Source: Paradesertivirga sp966210515
Lineage (GTDB): Bacteria; Bacteroidota; Bacteroidia; Sphingobacteriales; Sphingobacteriaceae
DNA: 64,000 bases
Assembly: GCA_966210515.1 (NCBI GenBank)
Contig: CBIHLM010000001.1
Coordinates: forward strand, 62,001 to 126,000
Direction: 5' to 3'
In this document: positions 54,101-60,891 of the stretch, in pieces
Layout of the letters: each line of letters opens with the position of its first letter
Numbering within the stretch: position 1 is the stretch's first letter
The notes under the pieces: generated by a model
The model's input: the letters and a program-made list of their open reading frames with translations, nothing else
The model's database searches: none
What the model was told of the DNA's origin: nothing
Program-made: the position numbers and the translations under genes

Positions 54101-54209
54101 ACTTGACTATGAAGTTGTTAACAATGGCACATTAGATTATGGAGTTTTGGGAGAAGCTGCATATCCACATGCGAAGTCGATCTCGCTGGGTCTTAACATT
54201 GGATTTTAA
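51168..54209 (+). CDS. SusC/RagA-like TonB-linked outer-membrane transporter, second pair
   Basis: 1,013 residues with a signal peptide (to about 19). The carboxypeptidase-like domain starts ISGKVTEKASGLAVIGASVIVEE, the TonB-box-like stretch is LEEVVVTGYQTERKKDLIGAV, and the plug contains DASSAAIYGARAAGGVVLITTKKG. The barrel ends KSISLGLNIGF. It is clearly a homologue of the first SusC but not a recent copy. With SusD (32 bases downstream) it forms a second fructan-oligomer importer, perhaps for another linkage or chain length. Confidence 0.95.
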   Translation: MKKFLLITPLILLVTFAFSQNRQISGKVTEKASGLAVIGASVIVEESGKGTTTDGSGSFKIDAQTGQTLKISYLGMETTKVKVTSDNSVTVILNEDRNFLEEVVVTGYQTERKKDLIGAVSVLKMDDALKETNTNLLTSVQGRVAGVSISTDGAPGTNTTINIRGLGSLKNNAPLYIIDGMPANDINGISPNDIASMQILKDASSAAIYGARAAGGVVLITTKKGTTRDVSVTFDAFTGIKTPRNRLEMLNAKEYGQVLFQTLKNDGLPLNDAIYGSGPEPVIPQFLDDNNVIPSADVDYQRETYRPATNQSYNLGISKNVDNSNFYFGINYNKEEGLAVNTNYDRLNARLNSSFAISDRITLGENFTVSRFGGTNNPGALPAALYQMPIIPIKDNAGNWGGPVKNLGDRLSPMGNLARNKDNRNNSLKTLGNVFANVKLFRGLSYNLLMGVDAVNYRASTFNPTFVEGRFSNTEATLNETSSNALNLNATHTLNYQLSHEKHDFKALAGYEWIHNKFENHGATARGFFIETPEFRVLNAANTMSAINGGASEFALISQFAKLDYQYNSKYLLSATIRRDGSSRFGPENKYGIFPAAAFGWRLSEENFFKNSSVASKISDLKFRLSWGMNGNQQSIDDYSYTTSYERQVDFSNYDITGSNSSANTGYLTTRIGNPNIKWETAVQTNIGMDLGLFNNNLYLTADYFIKNSKDLLINPVLAAVEGEGNAPYINAGDVRNTGFEFLLSYRNNTSGKFKYNVDLTFSAIKNRVVSLGEDGNAVYNGSKSRIISGQPIGEFYGYVADGLFRTQQEVDNHAVQAGKGLGRIRFKDVNNDGQITPDDRTNIGSPLPKFITGLNFNSSYANFDVSLFLDAQVGNKIWDDNTFNYKFPLFIANHGKVLLDAWSPSNPDSDIPALTTKNENNEQRNSTFFLGDGSYLRMKSIAIGYTIPKAISNKVNISKARIFVQGQNLLNFTKFDGLDYEVVNNGTLDYGVLGEAAYPHAKSISLGLNIGF

Positions 54210-54241
54210 TAAAAAGCTGATTAATATTTAATTCAAAATAT

Positions 54242-55936
54242 ATGAAAAATTTAAAATTTTTGATTGCAGGAGTAGTCTTGATACTTTCTTCATGCACCAA
54301 AGATTTGGATCAGGCGCCGAAAGGAGCATTAAGAGAAGAATCTTTAAATACCCCAAAGGCCGCTGAAGGACTTGTGATTGCGGCCTACGCAATGATGGAC
54401 AACGTGTACCAGTCAAATGATTTTGCTCCGATATCGGCGATCTTTAACCCTGCATCTAACTGGAGCTATAGTGATGTCCGTTCGGGTGATGCGTACAAAG
54501 GCGGAGGCGGAACAGGAGATATCGCTGAACTGGGAAATATGGAAATAGGTAATGTATTTTCGGACAACTTTCTTATTTATCGTAAATGGAGAGCGCTGTA
54601 CATTGGTGTTTCCAGATGTAATAAAGCCTTAAAATCGCTCAATTCACTATCAGACACAGAGTTCCCCTTAAAATCACGCAGAATTGCGGAAGTAAAGGTT
54701 TTGAGAGCACATTATTATTTCGACCTGAAAAAGAACTTCAGAACCTTCCCTTTTATTGACGAAACTATACCAGCCGGAGAAGAAGGTAAAGTGCCTAATA
54801 ATTTAACAGAACAACAGTTATGGGATAAAATCACCGACGATATAAAGGCCGGTCTTGAAATTCCTTATGAGGGTCAGGAAAAAGGTAGAGTGAACAAATT
54901 CGTGGCCCATTCTTACCTGACTAAAGTTTACATGTTTCAGGGTAAATATTCAGAAGCCCTGGCTAGTGCCAATGAAGTAATTAACTCAGGCAAATATAAT
55001 CTTCTATCAAATTTGGAGTCGCTTTATTCAGATCCAACTGTTGAACATAACGGAGAAAATATTTTCTCGATTGAAACTTCGGTAAATGATGGTGGTACAA
55101 ACAATGGAAATATCGACTGGGGAGATTTGTTAACATCTCCAAGTGGTCCTGCGTATGGTGGTGGAGATGGCTTTCATCGCCCATCTCAAAACCTGGTTAA
55201 TGCATTCAAAGTGGATGCTATTACCGGACTGCCATTATTGGATACTTATAACAATTCTGATCTGGCGCCAACCGATGTGACCACAGCTATCGATCCCCGT
55301 CTCGATCACGCCATCGGCCGTCCGGGCATTACATGGAAAGATTTTAAAGGTGAAGTTTACAGTTTGAGCTGGGCTCGTGAACCGAATACCTACGGCCCTT
55401 ATTCAAAGAAGAAGAATTTAATTTCTCCGAATTCTACTTTACGTGCTGCCGGCGGATTTCCATGGGCAAGAGGCGCACTAAACTTTCCTTTTATAAAATA
55501 TTCGGATGTTTTGCTGTGGAAAGCTGAAGCTTTAATCGAATTAAATCAAAATTTGGATGTTGCTCGTGGGCTTATCAATGAAGTTCGTTTGAGAGCAAAA
55601 AACTCTCCGGTGGTTAAGAAACTGGATGGCATTACGCCGGCTGCAAATTACGTTATCGGCACTTATTCGGCGATTGGCTGGACACAGGACTATGCCCGAA
55701 AAGCGGTACGTTTTGAAAGACGTCTTGAATTATGTCTTGAGGGACATCGCTTTTACGATTTAGTGCGCTGGAATACTGCGGCTGAGTTTTTGAATAGCTA
55801 CTATCAAACAGAAGGAACTAAACGTCCTTACCTGGCTGCCGGTAAATTTATAGCTCCGAAACATAACTATTTACCGATACCACAAATAGAGTTTGACTTA
55901 AGCAGAGGCGTGTTAAAACAGGATCCTAACTACTAG
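54242..55936 (+). CDS. SusD/RagB-like nutrient-binding lipoprotein, second pair
   Basis: 564 residues. The SPII signal ends LILSSC (Cys18), followed by TKDLDQAPKGALREES. SusD features include VRSGDAYKGGG, LRAHYYFDLKKNFRTFPFIDE, RFERRLELCLEGHRFYDLVRW and HNYLPIPQIEFDL. It resembles the first SusD over its whole length (both share VRSGDAYKGG). A strong hairpin follows before the GH32 gene. Confidence 0.95.
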   Translation: MKNLKFLIAGVVLILSSCTKDLDQAPKGALREESLNTPKAAEGLVIAAYAMMDNVYQSNDFAPISAIFNPASNWSYSDVRSGDAYKGGGGTGDIAELGNMEIGNVFSDNFLIYRKWRALYIGVSRCNKALKSLNSLSDTEFPLKSRRIAEVKVLRAHYYFDLKKNFRTFPFIDETIPAGEEGKVPNNLTEQQLWDKITDDIKAGLEIPYEGQEKGRVNKFVAHSYLTKVYMFQGKYSEALASANEVINSGKYNLLSNLESLYSDPTVEHNGENIFSIETSVNDGGTNNGNIDWGDLLTSPSGPAYGGGDGFHRPSQNLVNAFKVDAITGLPLLDTYNNSDLAPTDVTTAIDPRLDHAIGRPGITWKDFKGEVYSLSWAREPNTYGPYSKKKNLISPNSTLRAAGGFPWARGALNFPFIKYSDVLLWKAEALIELNQNLDVARGLINEVRLRAKNSPVVKKLDGITPAANYVIGTYSAIGWTQDYARKAVRFERRLELCLEGHRFYDLVRWNTAAEFLNSYYQTEGTKRPYLAAGKFIAPKHNYLPIPQIEFDLSRGVLKQDPNY

Positions 55937-55970
55937 ATAAAATAAAAGGATAAAATTTTGTGATGATTGC

Positions 55971-56026
55971 AGGGGTAGTATAATGATAATGCATTGTTTT
56001 CTTTGCACCATTAACTACCCCTTTTT
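55971..56026 (+). terminator. Intra-operon terminator/attenuator between susD and the LamG-GH32 gene
   Basis: AGGGGTAGT-A-TAATG pairs with CATTA-ACTACCCCT (14 bp, one bulge) around a 23-base loop, followed by TTTTT. It lies between the susD stop and the next start. It would reduce readthrough, so the transporter pair is made in excess of the enzyme. Confidence 0.75.
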
Positions 56027-56065
56027 AACCTACTAACATTCAATCTAACCGATAACAAGCCTTTC

Positions 56066-58252
56066 ATGACTACTATCAAAGCCAACATCATCAGATTACT
56101 CATATTTTCTTTGTTGATTCTATGCACAAATGTGATGACCGCACAATACAGGTGGACATTTGACAACAAGGGCAATCCATTAAAAGATACGCTGAGTAAT
56201 TTAAAACTAGACTTTACCAGTAATTGGAAAGAGCCTGAACTGGTATCAGGAATAAAAGGCACCGGCTTAAGAACAGATGGCTATTCAACATGGCTTAAAG
56301 GAAATTTTCCATCAAGCCTTAAAAAGCCTTTGACAATAACAGGATGGTTTGCTCTTGAAACACATTCGAATGACACCTCGGGATTCTTTTTTATATCCCA
56401 CAATCCTGACAACTGGATATCTGCATGTGTAGATAAATTTGGTAAGCCCTTGTTAGGAATAAACAAAAATGGCTCTTTAAAGTACTACAGTGCGAATATT
56501 TCTTTACCAAAGTATCAGTGGATTAATATAGGCCTAAGTGTAGAGAAAAACGTTGCGGCATTTATTTTTGACGGCAAAAAAATTCTAACTGTCAGGTTGC
56601 AAAGAAAGGATTTTCCTTCAGGATTTAAACAATTCACAATTGGGAAAGACGGAAGAGATAAACAAATCCTGATATTTCCAACAACCGCATTAAACGGAAT
56701 CATAGATGAAATAACAATAAGTACAAAACCATATACAGCTCATCTTGCAAAATTTTCTATAAAAAAACCGGCAACTCCGAAACCTGATCTCAGCGTTCCG
56801 GAAAGCCGGTTTATCAATGATTTTAGCAGACCGAAATACCATATCATTCCGGCGGCAAACTGGACCAACGAGACTCATGGTTTAATATATCATAAAGGAC
56901 GCTATCATATTTTCAATCAAAAAAATGGCGCCAACCTTCTTTTAAACACCATCAACTGGGGCCATTTTAGCAGTCCTGATTTAGTTAGCTGGACAGAACA
57001 TAGACCGGTCCTCGGTCCCGAGCCCGGATTTGATGAACGTGGAATTTGGTCAGGTCATGCCGTAATTTCGGATGGAAAACCTGTGATTGTGTACACAGGC
57101 GGGGGACAGAGAATGAATGGTATGGGACTCGCCTTTCCTAAAGATAGCAATTTACTTTCATGGGAAAAATATAGTGGCAATCCTGTTATAAACGGACCAC
57201 CACAGCAATACCAAAGAACAGATTTACGAGATCCTTACCTGTGGAAAGAGAATGGCACCTGGTACATGATAATCGGGTATGGCGTTGTGGAAAGCGGAGT
57301 GGAAAAAGGATCGCTATTATTATATAAATCCAAAGATCTTGCAAAATGGGATTTCGTTCATCTGTTGTTTACAGGCGACCCGGCATACGATCAGTCCGGA
57401 GTATTCTGGGAAATGCCCGTCTTCTGGAAAATGAATGGGAAATATGTCCTTTTAGTAAACAAAGTGCCTTACAAAGGCGAGCCGGCAGTTGCATTATACT
57501 GGACAGGGAACTTTATTAATGAGAAGTTTGTTCCCGATCAAAAAGTACCGAAGCGATTAGAGGTTGTCAATCGTCTATTATCCCCTTCACTTACTTTAGA
57601 CGCCGAGGGAAACACAACGGCCATTGCCATTATTCCTGATGAAATCGAAGCCGAAGCAGCTTACAAGCAAGGTTGGAGCCATCTATACAGTATGCCACGA
57701 ATTTGGTCACTGAAAAATGATTCTATTTATCAAAAACCACACCCTGCTTTAGAAAAGCTTCGCGAAAACCCAGCTGCCTTTAATAATCAAATTATATCTC
57801 CCGGAAAAAACCTGTCGTTGAGCCGAAACAAACACCAGGTCGAAATTAAGGCAGAAATAAATCCTGGAAACAGTGAAAAATTTGGATTTATTGTAGGCAA
57901 AAATAAAGACGGTAGTGAACTGACTCGCATCTATTATGATTTTAAAAAGCAGGAAATGATTGTAGATGATACACGCTCAAGCAAAAGGGCGCACATTCCT
58001 TTAAATGTCCGCTCGGGAAAATTTAATATAGATCCTAAACAGAAGTTAGAAATGCATGTATTTGTTGATGGCTCGGTTGTAGAAGTTTTTATTAACAATA
58101 AAGACGCTTTCACCACCCGAATATTCCCTTTAAATAAGGAAAGCACGGAAGTTGAACTTTTTACCGAAGGTGGTAATATTCAATTGATCAAGGCATCCGT
58201 TTGGAATCTTAAATCAAGCAACAACACCGCAAGTTTCAGAGAAAAGTATTAA
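56066..58252 (+). CDS. LamG-GH32 fructan-active enzyme with Glu at the nucleophile position
   Basis: 728 residues with a signal peptide (to about 28, ending MTAQ). A LamG-like domain is at about 30-235 and GH32 at about 250-720. The nucleophile motif reads NWTNETHG with Glu269 instead of Asp. RDP (388-390), WEMPVF (Glu449) and the sandwich motif KLEMHVFVDGSVVEVFINN are normal. It is the same domain order as the front half of the 1,579-residue protein, without the repeats or T9SS tail, so the two are paralogues. Cell location: periplasm or, if exported, the surface. Confidence 0.92.
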   Translation: MTTIKANIIRLLIFSLLILCTNVMTAQYRWTFDNKGNPLKDTLSNLKLDFTSNWKEPELVSGIKGTGLRTDGYSTWLKGNFPSSLKKPLTITGWFALETHSNDTSGFFFISHNPDNWISACVDKFGKPLLGINKNGSLKYYSANISLPKYQWINIGLSVEKNVAAFIFDGKKILTVRLQRKDFPSGFKQFTIGKDGRDKQILIFPTTALNGIIDEITISTKPYTAHLAKFSIKKPATPKPDLSVPESRFINDFSRPKYHIIPAANWTNETHGLIYHKGRYHIFNQKNGANLLLNTINWGHFSSPDLVSWTEHRPVLGPEPGFDERGIWSGHAVISDGKPVIVYTGGGQRMNGMGLAFPKDSNLLSWEKYSGNPVINGPPQQYQRTDLRDPYLWKENGTWYMIIGYGVVESGVEKGSLLLYKSKDLAKWDFVHLLFTGDPAYDQSGVFWEMPVFWKMNGKYVLLVNKVPYKGEPAVALYWTGNFINEKFVPDQKVPKRLEVVNRLLSPSLTLDAEGNTTAIAIIPDEIEAEAAYKQGWSHLYSMPRIWSLKNDSIYQKPHPALEKLRENPAAFNNQIISPGKNLSLSRNKHQVEIKAEINPGNSEKFGFIVGKNKDGSELTRIYYDFKKQEMIVDDTRSSKRAHIPLNVRSGKFNIDPKQKLEMHVFVDGSVVEVFINNKDAFTTRIFPLNKESTEVELFTEGGNIQLIKASVWNLKSSNNTASFREKY

Positions 58253-58370
58253 TAAAGCTCCGTCAGCGCTGTGCACACACGGGAACTCTCCAATGAATAC
58301 GTATTAATAATTGGTTCGTTTGTATCCCCAATTCCTCTATGGGGGTACTTTTATATCCGGTTTCAAAGCA

Positions 58371-58406
58371 AAAAAAGGATGTACCATCAAAAATGATACA
58401 TCCTTT
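58371..58406 (-). terminator. Terminator between convergent GH32 and GH39-like genes
   Basis: AAAGGATGTA and TACATCCTTT form a 10-bp stem. On the minus strand it is followed by about seven T, so it serves the GH39-like gene. It may also stop transcription from the GH32 gene. Confidence 0.85.
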
Positions 58407-58414
58407 CCGCTTCG

Positions 58415-60106
58415 CTATTTAAATGACATATACAGCAAAGAAACTCCCTGCCTTGGCAATACCATATTTACATCCACCGCTCCATTCTTAACTTTCAGTT
58501 CGGCAGGTTTTCCAAGCATAGCTAATTGTCCGGCTTTTTCAAGCGTTGCTATTTGTTCTGTGCTAGGATTTTGAGGCGAACCCATTTTCTTCCAAACTTC
58601 ATACGAGTTGCTATGCTCATTATCAATACGATAATGTGTAAGCTTTATTGATTTTGAAGGCAAGCCTTTAAGCTGAACGTTAACGTTTTCCGGAACACCC
58701 TGCTCATCAGCATCATGATAGTTCCACACCATAACAGCAGCGGACTTTTTATCTTTAGATGCCAGGGCACCGATATCTGTCTTGGCACCCCTAATACTCG
58801 AATCTAAAATGGTTTTAAGCGGATACATTCTGTCAGTCTCAACTTTAACCAGATCTCCACCCATCTTTCCAAACATTCTGAAAACGTTCAATACAGGTTT
58901 ATCAACTCCATTAGTTGCCAAATCTCTAAAACCATAGAACCAGGGTTGATTTTCAAATTCGAATGCCCAGGTAACAGCGCCTATCAAATTTGATTTATGC
59001 TGTCTGGCAAGCTCGTATTTTCTGGCAAATGATGCGGCCGTATAACTTGAATACATAGTGCCGTTTCGATACGCATTTTGAGGATCCGTTGCCATTCCAC
59101 AGGCCGCACACCCTTCGGGGTCCGATTCGCCGATTACTATCGGAATATCCTTCAGTTGGGGGTAGGCCGCTATAACTTTCAGGTTTTGATCAATATCCCG
59201 CAGTTGATTGCGGATACCCATAACTACCCGGCCATCCTGCAATTTTGGAGAACCCTTGGCGTGAAATAGAATAATGTCTAAAGGCGATCCGGTTTTACCG
59301 GTTACGTAATTGGTACCGAACAAACAATGTTTAAGAAAAGCATCCTGGAACTTCATCCCCCCGCCGGTTATGTCGGTTCCACCGATTTTTGCTGTTGGCA
59401 AAGCCCTTTTTACAGCATCAGCAGAATAGTCATACAGCTTAAAGAATTCTTCCTGAGTACCTCTCCAATAAGCCGAGTTTGGCTCATTCCAAACTTCCCA
59501 GTACCAGCTTTCAACTTCTTTTTTCCCATAACGGTCAATACTATGCTTTACCCATTGGTAAACCAGTTCTGCCCATTTATTGTAATCTTTTGGCGGATAG
59601 GCCCAGCCGGTGAAAATATCGCTGTATTTATCGCCGGGTTTCCAGTTATGCTTATAAGGTTGAGGCTTGCTTGATAGCGCCTCGGGCATAAACCCAATTT
59701 GCGCAAGAGGTTTCATCCCTCTTTTTATATAGGTATCAAATATACTGTCAATAATAGCCCAGTTGTAAATTGGATTTCCATTAGCATCTTCAGTGTATGC
59801 GTTGGTAGAACCCCATTTTAAAGCAGCAACACCATCACCGGTGACTAACAGACTATGTGCCCTGACAAATACAGGCACCGGACTTGCCGCTGCGATTTCA
59901 GTAAGAAGCTTTTTGCCATCCTTCATGTAGGTATAATTCGGCTCGTCGTATCCGAACCATGTCCATAATGGTTTCATTGGCTCTACTGATGCTGAAAAGT
60001 TAACAGCAATATTAACCGGCTGATTTTTACCCGTTTGAGCGTATAGGAAGCTGTTTATCAGGCCAAGTACCAGGATGGAAAGTTTAATGTAGGTTCTAAA
60101 TAACAT
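58415..60106 (-). CDS. GH39-like glycosidase (beta-xylosidase type)
   Basis: 563 residues with a signal peptide (about 1-24, ending LYAQ). A TIM barrel has WYWEVWNEPN, with the acid/base Glu, and PIVIGESDPEG, with the probable nucleophile Glu. A C-terminal beta domain holds VMVWNYHDAD and QLKGLPS. The NEPN and ES motifs fit clan GH-A, nearest GH39. Substrate may be xylosides or another beta-glycoside, not fructan. An XRE-cupin regulator gene lies 92 bases upstream on the same strand. Confidence 0.8.
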   Translation of the reverse strand: MLFRTYIKLSILVLGLINSFLYAQTGKNQPVNIAVNFSASVEPMKPLWTWFGYDEPNYTYMKDGKKLLTEIAAASPVPVFVRAHSLLVTGDGVAALKWGSTNAYTEDANGNPIYNWAIIDSIFDTYIKRGMKPLAQIGFMPEALSSKPQPYKHNWKPGDKYSDIFTGWAYPPKDYNKWAELVYQWVKHSIDRYGKKEVESWYWEVWNEPNSAYWRGTQEEFFKLYDYSADAVKRALPTAKIGGTDITGGGMKFQDAFLKHCLFGTNYVTGKTGSPLDIILFHAKGSPKLQDGRVVMGIRNQLRDIDQNLKVIAAYPQLKDIPIVIGESDPEGCAACGMATDPQNAYRNGTMYSSYTAASFARKYELARQHKSNLIGAVTWAFEFENQPWFYGFRDLATNGVDKPVLNVFRMFGKMGGDLVKVETDRMYPLKTILDSSIRGAKTDIGALASKDKKSAAVMVWNYHDADEQGVPENVNVQLKGLPSKSIKLTHYRIDNEHSNSYEVWKKMGSPQNPSTEQIATLEKAGQLAMLGKPAELKVKNGAVDVNMVLPRQGVSLLYMSFK

Positions 60107-60198
60107 AGATTTTGAGGTGTGAGGTTTATAATTATTTTTTCCGGACTCTTCGAATCCCTTCGTTTTATTTTTTGCTAATTTCCAGCGAGCTTCATCGG

Positions 60199-60774
60199 CT
60201 AAACAAAAATGTCGATGTAAACAACTTCATCCGAAACCGGGAGTACCCCGTGCTTTTGTAAAGAGTTGAAGTATAGACTATCCCCTGCTTTGAGTAGATA
60301 CTCCGTTTCGCCGACCTGCATTTTCATGGTTCCTTCTACTACAAAAACAAATTCTTCTCCCTCATGCGAAAGCTGATGAGGAATTACTTCTCCTTTTTTT
60401 GCTACGAACAAAAATGGCTGCATTTTCTTTTCGTGAAAGGCTGAAGCATATGGAAAAATCGAATAACCTTTTTCGGTGGTAACCAGTTTCTCTTCGGCTT
60501 CCTTTCTGGTAGTCACGATAGCTTTAGTCCAGCCCTCATGCTCGAATAAATTTGAGATATTGGTACCTAAAGTTTGCGCTATTTTGACAAGCGTTGCCAC
60601 GGATGGTATGGTTTTATTATTCTCGATTTTTGAGATCATGCTTTTCGAAAGGCCACAACTATCGGCCACTTCCTGCATAGTTCTTTTTTGATTGATCCTC
60701 AAAATCTTTATACGATCGCCTACTCCCAAAGAATCGGTAGAATTCTCCTTAAGATCGTCAATTTCCTTTTCCAA
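60199..60774 (-). CDS. XRE-family regulator with C-terminal cupin
   Basis: 191 residues. An XRE helix-turn-helix is at about 20-75 (RTMQEVADSCGLSKSMISKIENNKTIPSVATLVKIAQTLG described), with a cupin at about 115-190 (HEGEEFVFVVEGTMKMQVGETEYLLKAGDSLYFN). The cupin probably binds a small ligand and tunes DNA binding. It precedes the GH39-like gene by 92 bases and may control it. Cytosolic. Confidence 0.9.
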   Translation of the reverse strand: MEKEIDDLKENSTDSLGVGDRIKILRINQKRTMQEVADSCGLSKSMISKIENNKTIPSVATLVKIAQTLGTNISNLFEHEGWTKAIVTTRKEAEEKLVTTEKGYSIFPYASAFHEKKMQPFLFVAKKGEVIPHQLSHEGEEFVFVVEGTMKMQVGETEYLLKAGDSLYFNSLQKHGVLPVSDEVVYIDIFV

Positions 60775-60891
60775 TTATGTATTTCTCTAATTTATAGAAA
60801 CAAACATAACGATTCAACTTTGTTGAACAAAATGAAACATGAAATAAAAATATAAACCGGTTAGTGGGATAGCAAAGCTATACCCGGCTGG

